DNA of 64,000 nucleotides from NCBI GenBank assembly GCA_005217565.1, contig SJCO01000005.1, positions 248,001-312,000 on the forward strand, in the 5' to 3' direction. Position numbers and translations under genes: made by a program. The stretch's first letter is position 1. Each line of letters opens with the position of its first letter. The notes below the pieces were generated by a model. That model was not told the DNA's origin and ran no database searches. It worked only from the letters and a program-made list of their open reading frames with translations. Shown piece after piece: positions 56,600 through 64,000 of this stretch. This DNA comes from Puteibacter caeruleilacunae (lineage in GTDB: Bacteria > Bacteroidota > Bacteroidia > Bacteroidales > Prolixibacteraceae).

Positions 56600-57778
56600 A
56601 TGAAAAGGACGTGTATGACTATTATCAATAAAGCTGCTTTGGTTATTTTTCTGAGTATTTTATTCGCTAAAGGATATGCTCAGGAGGAATATAAGGATCC
56701 TAAAAACCGAAGTTTTGTTGAGACATTTGAGGGGGGATTATTTCATGAAGTAGTTAAATATCCCAATATAAAATTCAAGAAACATCCGAAGAATATCATA
56801 CTACTTATTGGCGATGGAATGGGAATTTCACAAGTATTCGCGGGAATGACAGCAAACAAAGGACAACTTAATCTCGAGAATTTTAAGCATTGTGGATATT
56901 CCAGAACTCAGTCGGCCGATAACTATGTTACCGATTCTGCGGCAGGAGGCACTGCATTGGCATGTGGAGTAAAAACGAATAATGGAGCTGTTGGAGTAGA
57001 TGAACGAGGAGTACCAGTTGAAAATATTAGAGAGAGAGCAGCTTCGAAGGGGATGAAGACAGGCGTTGTAACGTCGGCTTTAGTGAACCATGCAACTCCT
57101 GCTGTTTTTTTAGCTCATCGGGCAAATCGGAATATGTATGAAGAGATTGCACTGGATATTGTCAATTCTAATGTTGATGTAGCTATTGGAGGTGGACGGA
57201 CACATTTCGAAAATCGCAAAGATGGCTTGAATCTTTCCGATTCGTTGGCCCACAAAGGAGTGAAAGTTACCTATAACATCGATCAATTTGAAGCAGTAAA
57301 CCAAGGACGAGTGGTTGGTTTATTTGCTAATATGCATGTTGAGCATTATCCTGAACGCGGACATATGCTACCTCGGGCAACAGCACATGCAATAAACCTC
57401 TTAAAAGAAGATAAAGATGGTTTCTTTCTGATGGTAGAGGCAAGTAAGATTGATGCAGGTGGTCATCAGAATAAAACACCTTTTATAACAAAAGAAATGC
57501 TCGACTTTGATCAGGTGATTGGAGCAGCTCTTGAGTTTGCTGCTAAAGAAAAGAATACCCTGGTAATCGTTACTGCCGATCATGAGACTGGCGGTATGTG
57601 TAATACCGATGGAAATTTTGAAACTGGAGAGGTGAAGGCGCAGTATGTATACGGTAAACATACTGGTGATCCTGTCCCTGTGTTTGCTTTCGGACCTAAA
57701 GCCGAATGGTTTACTGGTTTTATGGAGAATACCGACATCGCAGAGATGTTGAAAGCATTGATTAATAAAAATTACTAA
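56600..57778 (+). CDS. Alkaline phosphatase, PhoA superfamily (second)
   Basis: Exported phosphomonoesterase, 392 residues after a signal sequence ending near KGYAQ. LLIGDGMGIS holds the first metal Asp, VTDSAAGGTALACG has the Ser nucleophile with the usual Asp before it, and NHATPAVFLAH, MVEASKIDAGGH, TADHETGG and YGKHTGDPVPV supply the other ligands. It is shorter than the first phosphatase by about 110 residues. It is divergent from the HTCS gene and 90 bp upstream of a GH2 gene, so it is probably part of the same regulon and may remove phosphate from a glycan or its breakdown products. Confidence 0.92.
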   Translation: MKRTCMTIINKAALVIFLSILFAKGYAQEEYKDPKNRSFVETFEGGLFHEVVKYPNIKFKKHPKNIILLIGDGMGISQVFAGMTANKGQLNLENFKHCGYSRTQSADNYVTDSAAGGTALACGVKTNNGAVGVDERGVPVENIRERAASKGMKTGVVTSALVNHATPAVFLAHRANRNMYEEIALDIVNSNVDVAIGGGRTHFENRKDGLNLSDSLAHKGVKVTYNIDQFEAVNQGRVVGLFANMHVEHYPERGHMLPRATAHAINLLKEDKDGFFLMVEASKIDAGGHQNKTPFITKEMLDFDQVIGAALEFAAKEKNTLVIVTADHETGGMCNTDGNFETGEVKAQYVYGKHTGDPVPVFAFGPKAEWFTGFMENTDIAEMLKALINKNY

Positions 57779-57868
57779 CAGAGAATCTTAAATCACAGCG
57801 ATTGAGGATTCGGATCATCTAATATTTTATAGGTCTAATCATTCAAAAATCTAATAATCATTAATAAA

Positions 57869-60343
57869 ATGAAACGAACTCTTATTTTAATGTTCTTACT
57901 GAGTCTTACCCTGGGCTTATTCTCACAAGAGAGCAGTCGGGAGAAGATTAACGACAATTGGCAATTTGTACAAGGCGATCTAGGTGGACCTTATGATGCT
58001 ATGCGCAAATCTTTTAACCGAACAGTAATGTGGTCGAAGGTTCAATTGCCTCATTGTTTCAATGCGTTTGATGCCCTTGATCCTGATGTAAAATATTACG
58101 AAGGACCAGGCTGGTATAAAAGAAAACTTACCATTAGTCAATCGCTTCAAAATAAAAAGGTCTTTCTTCACTTCGAAGGTGCAGGGCAAAAGAGTACTGT
58201 ATTTATCAACGAGGAGAAGGTAGGTCATCACGTTGGAGGCTATGATGAGTGGCGTGTTGATATCACAGATGCATTGCAATCTTCAGGAAAGAAGGAAAAC
58301 TTACTTATTGTAAGATGTGATAACTCACGTGATTTGGAAATGATTCCTTCTGATATGTCCGACTTTAACGTGTATGGAGGATTATACCGCAATGTATGGG
58401 TTGAAGTAGTGCCTGAAACTTATCTCGAACAAGTATGGATCAAGCCTGAAGTTGAAAAGAATCTGAAATCAGGGAAGCTTAACATCAGTGCTGAGATTGC
58501 TACCAATGTTTGCGAAGGAAACACTTTCCGTGTAAAGCTTACTGATCCAGAGGGAAAGGAAGTGTTAAACGAAACTGCTACAGTAAATGAAGTAGGAGAG
58601 GTCTCCTATGATATCAAGAGGGTGAAGTTATGGTCGCCTAACGATCCGCAGCTTTATACCTGTGACGTGTCTATTGAATCAAGTAAAGGAGTACATACCA
58701 AGTCATACAATATTGGATTCAGAACATTCCGTTTTGAAAAGAAGGGACCATTTTTCCTGAATGGAGAGAGGTTATTATTGAGAGGAACTCACCGACATGA
58801 AGATCATGCAGGTTATGGTGCTGCTACTCCTGATGCGATTGTTCGCAAGGAAATGCAAATGATGAAGGATATGGGAGTAAACTTCCTTCGTTTAGGTCAC
58901 TACCAGCAATCAGAATTGGTTGGTCACCTATGCGACAGTCTCGGTATCATTACCTGGGAAGAGATCCCTTGGTGTCGTGGTGGTTTAGGAGGCGAGGCTT
59001 ATCAGGAGCAAGGAAAGCGAATGCTTCGCAATATGATCAAACAACATTACAATCATCCAAGTGTAGTACTTTGGGGATTAGGTAATGAGAACGATTGGGC
59101 TGGTGACTTTAAGACGTTCGATAAGCAGGCTATTCGCAATTATATGAGCGAATTAAATGATATCGCACATGAGTTGGATCCAGAACGTAAGACCTCTATT
59201 CGTCGATGTGGTTTCTGTGCTGATATTGTGGATGTATACTCTCCTTCAATCTGGGCAGGATGGTATCGCGGTAAATATACCGAATATAGAAAGGTATCGA
59301 AGATGGAAGCCGATAAAGTGGATCATTTTCTACACGTAGAGTGGGGAGGAAGTTCGCATGCACGTCGTCATTCTGAGTCGCCTGATAAAGGTCTTGAAAA
59401 CATTCCTGTTGGTCAGGGGGCTGATGAGCGTGATGGCGATTTCTTGCTATACGGTGGAAATATCAGGGCATCGAAAGATGGCGACTGGTCGGAATCATAC
59501 ATCTGTAACGTATTCGATTGGCATTTGAAGGAGCAGGAGAAGATGGAATGGCTAACGGGTACTGCCCAGTGGGTTTTCAAAGATTTCAGTACTCCATTAC
59601 GACCTGATAATCCAATCCCTTATGTGAATCAAAAAGGGGTGATTCAGCGCGATTTAACACCAAAAGAAAGCTATTACCTATTCCAGTCGTATTGGACTGA
59701 AAAACCAATGATTCACATCTACGGACATACCTGGCCAGTACGTTGGGGCGAGCAGGATGAAGTGAAAATGATCAAGGTATTCTCTAACTGTAAGACTGTT
59801 GAGTTATTCCTTAATGGCAAAAGCATGGGAGTAAGAAAACGTAACAGTCAGGATTTCCCTGCAGCCGGATTACGCTGGAATGTGAAATTTAATGCAGGCG
59901 ATAACCACATCAAGGTGATCGGAAAGAAAGATGGCGTTGTGCTGGAAGATGAGATCACCCAATATTATGAAACACGCAAGTGGGGAGAAGCAAAAAATAT
60001 TGCTGTTAAGATGGTGAAAAATACCGACAATAAAGCTTTGTATGAAGTGGTAGTTACCGATGACAAAGGAGTTGTTTGTCTGGATAGTAAAAAGTGGATT
60101 TCATTTCAAGTGATGGGCAAACATCAGTTGGTTGAAAATATGGGTACTGTTAACGGTTCTCGGAAAATTCAACTGGCGAATGGACGGGCATGGACTACCA
60201 TCAACCTGAAGGAAGGTAAATCAATCTTACGCGTGGTTGTAGGAGATGAAATTGAAGAAACATATATAATCAACCCTGATGGATCTCTATTTCATTTTTG
60301 TCATGACACAAAAACGAAACAAAAAAGTCTAGGCTGCCTATAA
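57869..60343 (+). CDS. Glycoside hydrolase family 2 enzyme, beta-galactosidase-like
   Basis: An exported 824-residue enzyme (signal peptide MKRTLILMFLLSLTLGLFSQ). Domains: sugar-binding jelly roll (about 25-185), immunoglobulin-like (about 190-295), TIM barrel (about 300-610), then beta-domains. LLRGTHRHEDH begins the barrel; the acid/base Glu is in WGLGNEND and the likely nucleophile in HVEWGG. The last codons, from about GSLFHFCHD to LGCL, are encoded by a dispersed stem-loop repeat (copy E), so the natural C-terminus was probably replaced or extended when it arrived. It follows the phosphatase by 90 bp. Confidence 0.92.
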   Translation: MKRTLILMFLLSLTLGLFSQESSREKINDNWQFVQGDLGGPYDAMRKSFNRTVMWSKVQLPHCFNAFDALDPDVKYYEGPGWYKRKLTISQSLQNKKVFLHFEGAGQKSTVFINEEKVGHHVGGYDEWRVDITDALQSSGKKENLLIVRCDNSRDLEMIPSDMSDFNVYGGLYRNVWVEVVPETYLEQVWIKPEVEKNLKSGKLNISAEIATNVCEGNTFRVKLTDPEGKEVLNETATVNEVGEVSYDIKRVKLWSPNDPQLYTCDVSIESSKGVHTKSYNIGFRTFRFEKKGPFFLNGERLLLRGTHRHEDHAGYGAATPDAIVRKEMQMMKDMGVNFLRLGHYQQSELVGHLCDSLGIITWEEIPWCRGGLGGEAYQEQGKRMLRNMIKQHYNHPSVVLWGLGNENDWAGDFKTFDKQAIRNYMSELNDIAHELDPERKTSIRRCGFCADIVDVYSPSIWAGWYRGKYTEYRKVSKMEADKVDHFLHVEWGGSSHARRHSESPDKGLENIPVGQGADERDGDFLLYGGNIRASKDGDWSESYICNVFDWHLKEQEKMEWLTGTAQWVFKDFSTPLRPDNPIPYVNQKGVIQRDLTPKESYYLFQSYWTEKPMIHIYGHTWPVRWGEQDEVKMIKVFSNCKTVELFLNGKSMGVRKRNSQDFPAAGLRWNVKFNAGDNHIKVIGKKDGVVLEDEITQYYETRKWGEAKNIAVKMVKNTDNKALYEVVVTDDKGVVCLDSKKWISFQVMGKHQLVENMGTVNGSRKIQLANGRAWTTINLKEGKSILRVVVGDEIEETYIINPDGSLFHFCHDTKTKQKSLGCL

Positions 60344-60470
60344 AAACTATTGGATTTATTTGATGTTGCTAAGCGCGGCTGGATGATCTTCGAACAATGT
60401 TCTCAGCTATCCAGTCTTGCTAAGCAACATCTGCAAAATCCAGTACTTTTTATACGAGGCCATTAAGGTC
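60279..60470 (+). repeat. Dispersed stem-loop element, copy E, overlapping the GH2 3' end
   Basis: A diverged but complete hairpin. GATGTTGCTAAG (60362-60373) pairs with CTAAGCAACATC (60420-60431), and CTGGAT (60379-60384) with ATCCAG (60409-60414); the tip is GAAC-aat-GTTC. Several bases differ from copy D in both arms at once, so pairing is kept. The 5' tail (TTCATTTTTGTC, AAAACGAAACAAAAAA) is translated as the end of the GH2 protein. Confidence 0.85.
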
Positions 60471-61436
60471 GTCGCCTATTTTCAATATACTTATGCTTCA
60501 TCAGCTAGAAGTGATTATAAGAAACAAGCTATTGAGTTAAATAAAATTCATCCTTTTAAGTGAAAGGAACATCATTTTTTACTAAATTTACACTCATGGT
60601 AATCAGCCATAGTTCTATTTCAAGGATGTCCCTAAAAAGGGGACATTTTACAAGAAAAGGACCTCAAAAGAGTAGATTTTCCTTACAGACTCCCTGTAAA
60701 TATCGAAGCCAATCGAAGAAAAGTAAACTTTGGTATAACTTTGAGAAGGCTCCAACAAAGCTCAAACTACTATTCATTATTATTCCATTTATTTTCAAAA
60801 TACTATAGATCATCCACCGAAGTTTAGTCAAACTTTACTCTTATTCGTATGCCCTTCTACAGTATGCTATTGTTAACAACCGTTAAGGATTAGAACTCAC
60901 AAACGTCATTTAAGGAAAATCATACAAATGGTCAAAAATGGCGTCATGTAACCTGCTGAAAATGAGTTCTAGTGTTATCCGTGTTTGATATTTAGAACTT
61001 AGTGAAATGTAGGATTTTTCCCCCTATTATGATGAATTTATAGTGCTTTATTGATAGATATTTCCCCCTTCCACCCTCCACAATATAGGTTTCTTTAACC
61101 ATTCGAATTTTAACATTTATTAAGATTTGAAGGAGATGAAAAAAAAGGTTGAACGGTGATAAGGTCAACGGTAAAAAGGTGATCGTTAGCGTGCCGTGGT
61201 CAGAGGAGAATAGAACAATCGGAAAACGGAGGACCGGAAACGGGAGAAAGGTTTCAGGTTTCAAGTTCCAGGTTTCAGTTAGCGGAATACACCGGGAAGC
61301 GTCGTAAGACCTTACTGCGTGTTGATGATTGAAAGTTAGAAGATGCGGGCTGCACTTTGTAGAACACGTCATGCTAAAGCTTGATACGCTGACTGGACCT
61401 ACGGACGCTGACAGGTGACGTGGATCAAAGCTGCAG
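60471..61436. other. Intergenic region with decayed repeats
   Basis: About 970 bp. Small open frames at 60560 and 60992 show no family features. ATGTCCC-taaaaa-GGGGACAT lies near 60626-60646. From about 61130 to 61430, minus-strand phrases CACGCTAACGATCACC, CGACGCTTCCCGG and AACTTGAAACC repeat those beside copies A, B and D. Confidence 0.45.
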
Positions 61437-61643
61437 GCCTCGGCATTCGAATTGGCCTCCTGAAAAAAGGGATTGATTTAGCAGCGGTTGGTTAGTAAGA
61501 CTGGGAAGCTGAGAACGTAGTTCGAAGATCACCCAGCCGCACTTAGCAACAGCAATAAATCGATTGCTTTTTGAAGGCAGCCTTGACCTTTTGCTTCGCT
61601 TTTTGGGCAAGCAAAAAATGAAGAGTCCGTCCGGCTAGAGGAC
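61437..61643 (-). repeat. Dispersed stem-loop element, copy F
   Basis: A complete hairpin at 61454-61582, tip GAAC-tac-GTTC. GGCTGGG (minus) pairs with CCCAG, and the tail with CCGGACGGACTCTTCATTTTTTG ends at about 61643 on the minus strand (given in part). It is intact and close to copies A and D in sequence. Beyond it, CCTTCCGGGAAGG (61672-61684) is another short palindrome. Confidence 0.85.
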
Positions 61644-61848
61644 AAAAAACCTCTGGCATGAGGCCAAAAGCCCTTCCGGGAAGGAAGGACTTCTCCTTTC
61701 AATCTTCCTAAATGTGAAATTAACCTTGAAAACAATTTTAAACTAAACAGTTGTGCCTATGAGAGAAGCCTAACAGAGTAATGCTAAAACAAACGGTCGC
61801 AGGCTAAAGAAGCCCAATTACACACGACCATCTAAATCATTAGAGTAG

Positions 61849-61881
61849 AGCAACCAACACTAATCAGTTTAGTTGCTTTTT
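61849..61881 (+). terminator. Terminator-like hairpin in the leader of the fasciclin gene
   Basis: AGCAACCAAC (61849-61858) pairs with GTTTAGTTGCT (61867-61877), one mismatch or bulge, followed by five T, 27 nt before the start codon. It may end an upstream RNA or attenuate the lipoprotein gene. Confidence 0.5.
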
Positions 61882-61907
61882 AATAAAACCTAAAATCCAA
61901 TAACAAA

Positions 61908-64000
61908 ATGAGCATTAGAAAACTACCAAAGTTTTTTGCTATCGCCTTTTTCATTGCCACTTTCTTGGGGTGTGAAAGAGACTATGATGGCTATTACGAT
62001 GTTCCATCTAATTTGGAGGGGCCACTGTACGAACAGCTGGCTGCAAACGACGATTTTAGTGCATTCAAAGAAGCGATCGACAAAGTTCCTGAGCTTCCAC
62101 GAATCATTAATACCTCTGGATTATACACCATCTTTGCTCCAACCAACGAGGCATGGAGCGCGTGGTTAAAAAAACACAATTACAGTTCAACAAATGATGT
62201 ACCAGCTCAACAACTAAAAGAGGTGGTAGAGAATCATATTCTGTTTGCCATGTGGTATGAATATGATTTTAACAGATTGATCTCCGATGAAGATTATTAC
62301 AAGAGTGATAAGACTACCTTCGAGGTTCGATCTATTCCTGCTTTAGAGGAGGTGATTTCCACTCCTGGTTCACTAACCGATGATATTGGTAGTGCAACAG
62401 AAGGTGATCCGGTGAAAGTATTCCACGATTATCGACAGATAGGTGTATATACTTCGAAATTCCTTGAGAAGCAATCGTTAAAAGCCGATTATCAACGTAT
62501 CTATGGAGCTGAACCAAGTGATATTAACTTCGGTGAGGCACAGGTAGTAACCGATGATATTAGTGCAAAGAACGGTGTTATTTATGGTATCAATAAAGTA
62601 GTTGAACCACTACATCTGGCATCTACTTATTTGCGAAATAATCCCCGTACTTCAACGTACTACGATTTTATGGAGAAATTCATCGAATTGGATTATAGTG
62701 AAGAGTATTCTGAGCAATACGGAAATGGAGAAGAGGTTTATACAATCAAATTTAATTTTCCGGGAGCTTCAAACTATACGGGAACCACTAATTTGTGGGG
62801 AACTCCCAAAAATACATGGACAGCTGCATTAAATTTTGCCAACGAGAATCATGAGATGTCGGTATTGGCGCCAAGTAATGAGGTTATTGAGGCGTTTGCA
62901 AAGGAGAAGTATATTCCTGAGTTTGCAACTGCTGATGATATGCCTATTCTGGCTCAGTATTATATGATTCGAGGTTCCATGAAAAGATCAGGATTGATAT
63001 GGCCTTCCGATGAGTTTGCTCACATTACAACAATTGGAGATACCTTAAATGTAGGTGATGTATTAAGTGATCCTACTGCAACCATTCAGCCTACATCAAA
63101 TGGTATTGTTTATGTAGGAGGCTTCAGACCACCGAAATACCTAAGAACGGTAGGAGCCTTAAGTTTAATGGATTGGGACTATGAGTGGACGGCCAGAGCT
63201 GTTCAGCAGGTTTTACCTGAAGAAGAGAAAACAGCCTCCTCAGCAGGTCTTCGATTAATCGATTTGATGTCAGCTAAATCTGATGCGGCTGATGGTAAAT
63301 TTACCTATCTGACTCCTTCCAATGAAGCGTGGACTAACTATGGATTTACAAGTCCTGTGTTTAAATTTGAAAAGCCAGATGGCTCTATCATGAACAACCT
63401 AACCAGTTCGAAGTTGTGGATGATCATTAAATCACATCTTTTATTAGGAGCTCTTGATCAAACTGCTTTGATGAATGGTACGTTGCCAAATGGTTATTAC
63501 CCAACAGCTTCACGTTTATACATCAAGTATAAGAATGGTAAGTTCTTTGGCTATAACCGCGATGTGAGTAAGGTTGATACCTATGAACCTAACCTGGTAT
63601 CGGTAATTGGCGAGGATACTCATGTTGAGGACAACGGTATTGTTACCGGTGTTGATGGTATTATTGACATGCACATTGCTTCCGACAACAGCTTCTTTAA
63701 CCTTACCGAGAATAAAAAGGCCATGTCGGATTTATCATACAAGCCATTTATGGATAAGTGTAATGCAGTATTCCTATTCCAGGATGGAGAGATCGACTTT
63801 AAAGATGATTTTAAAGTTCAAAACCTAACTGTATTTGCCTTAACCTCAGAGGCGATAAGCGAATACGATGACGTGATTGCTGGTTATTACTCTGCACTTG
63901 CAAATAAGAGTGAAGTTGACTCATTGGAGTGGACTAATGCAGCCTGGAGAAATACCTTGAAAGGGCATTTCGTGTGGAATCCTAACGATCCTTACAAGCG
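61908..64000 (+). CDS. Fasciclin (FAS1) repeat lipoprotein, partial at right edge
   Basis: A frame of 697 codons open to the window end. MSIRKLPKFFAIAFFIATFLGC is a lipoprotein signal with Cys22 as the lipidation site. Three FAS1-like modules follow, each with the typical strand-turn: TIFAPTNEAW (about 78-87), SVLAPSNEVIEAF (about 323) and TYLTPSNEAW (about 465). Such lipoproteins commonly accompany SusC/SusD genes in Bacteroidota polysaccharide loci and are surface-exposed, with adhesion or glycan-binding roles suggested. The remainder and its partners lie beyond the window. Confidence 0.85.
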   Translation, partial: MSIRKLPKFFAIAFFIATFLGCERDYDGYYDVPSNLEGPLYEQLAANDDFSAFKEAIDKVPELPRIINTSGLYTIFAPTNEAWSAWLKKHNYSSTNDVPAQQLKEVVENHILFAMWYEYDFNRLISDEDYYKSDKTTFEVRSIPALEEVISTPGSLTDDIGSATEGDPVKVFHDYRQIGVYTSKFLEKQSLKADYQRIYGAEPSDINFGEAQVVTDDISAKNGVIYGINKVVEPLHLASTYLRNNPRTSTYYDFMEKFIELDYSEEYSEQYGNGEEVYTIKFNFPGASNYTGTTNLWGTPKNTWTAALNFANENHEMSVLAPSNEVIEAFAKEKYIPEFATADDMPILAQYYMIRGSMKRSGLIWPSDEFAHITTIGDTLNVGDVLSDPTATIQPTSNGIVYVGGFRPPKYLRTVGALSLMDWDYEWTARAVQQVLPEEEKTASSAGLRLIDLMSAKSDAADGKFTYLTPSNEAWTNYGFTSPVFKFEKPDGSIMNNLTSSKLWMIIKSHLLLGALDQTALMNGTLPNGYYPTASRLYIKYKNGKFFGYNRDVSKVDTYEPNLVSVIGEDTHVEDNGIVTGVDGIIDMHIASDNSFFNLTENKKAMSDLSYKPFMDKCNAVFLFQDGEIDFKDDFKVQNLTVFALTSEAISEYDDVIAGYYSALANKSEVDSLEWTNAAWRNTLKGHFVWNPNDPYK

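Noticed and set aside
60560-61372. Two small frames (82 and 126 codons) after the GH2 gene
   Set aside because: The first has low-complexity basic composition; the second lies in the decayed outer repeat module.
1-64000. CRISPR array, rRNA, tRNA or transposase
   Set aside because: No regularly spaced short repeats, cloverleaf-like tRNA signatures, rRNA segments or transposase domains were seen when reading both strands; weak cases could be missed without a scan.

Overview
The window looks like chromosomal DNA of an AT-rich, probably marine member of the Bacteroidota, most likely Marinilabiliales or a neighbouring order. The evidence is a Bacteroidota gene repertoire (DUF4954 next to glmS, a hybrid two-component system with a beta-propeller sensor, DUF3857 transglutaminase proteins, a fasciclin lipoprotein) and many promoters with the -7 box TAnnTTTG typical of the phylum. 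I saw no transposase, prophage, CRISPR array, rRNA or tRNA.

Layout. 1-434: 3' end of a HAD phosphatase. 1030-8447: minus-strand genes: DUF4954-glmS, a PAS/LuxR-type regulator, arcC-argF. 9104-22915: housekeeping block with ftsK, lolA, pyk, aroQ, xerD, pckA, a TIGR01777 epimerase-like protein and two tandem ClC transporters. 23213-29127: glyA, sucC-sucD, lipA-lipB and, upstream of lipA, a candidate structured small RNA. 29675-42473: a DUF2892 membrane protein, a pair of DUF3857 transglutaminase-fold proteins, class I fumarase, an RluA-type pseudouridine synthase, a DUF2157/GDYXXLXY pair, a YibE/F transporter and an alkaline phosphatase. 43576-64000: an accessory, carbohydrate-oriented region with a DUF4955-type beta-helix protein, a thiamine-binding protein, 1-Cys peroxiredoxin, VOC protein, a biotin carboxylase lacking its biotinyl lysine, two GH2 enzymes, a 1346-residue hybrid two-component regulator, a second alkaline phosphatase and the start of a multi-FAS1 lipoprotein that runs off the window. 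SusC/SusD genes may lie to the right.

Metabolism. pckA, pyk, fumarase, sucCD and the lipoate genes fit a C4-dicarboxylate/TCA backbone of a succinate- or propionate-forming Bacteroidota. arcC and the ornithine carbamoyltransferase form a catabolic pair that makes ATP from citrulline. HTCS, GH2s, the beta-helix protein and phosphatases suggest use of a substituted algal or plant polysaccharide; the substrate cannot be read from sequence.

The most unusual signal is a dispersed repeat of about 190-310 bp, present six times plus one fragment, built around a long imperfect hairpin. Arms of different copies carry paired compensatory substitutions, so the structure rather than any peptide appears conserved. 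Copies lie 2-4 nt after the stop codons of glmS and argF, and one supplies the last codons of a GH2 gene. Other second-look items are the lysine-less biotinyl domain, the candidate RNA upstream of lipA, and a tandem transglutaminase pair in which one lacks the catalytic Cys and the other the catalytic Asp.
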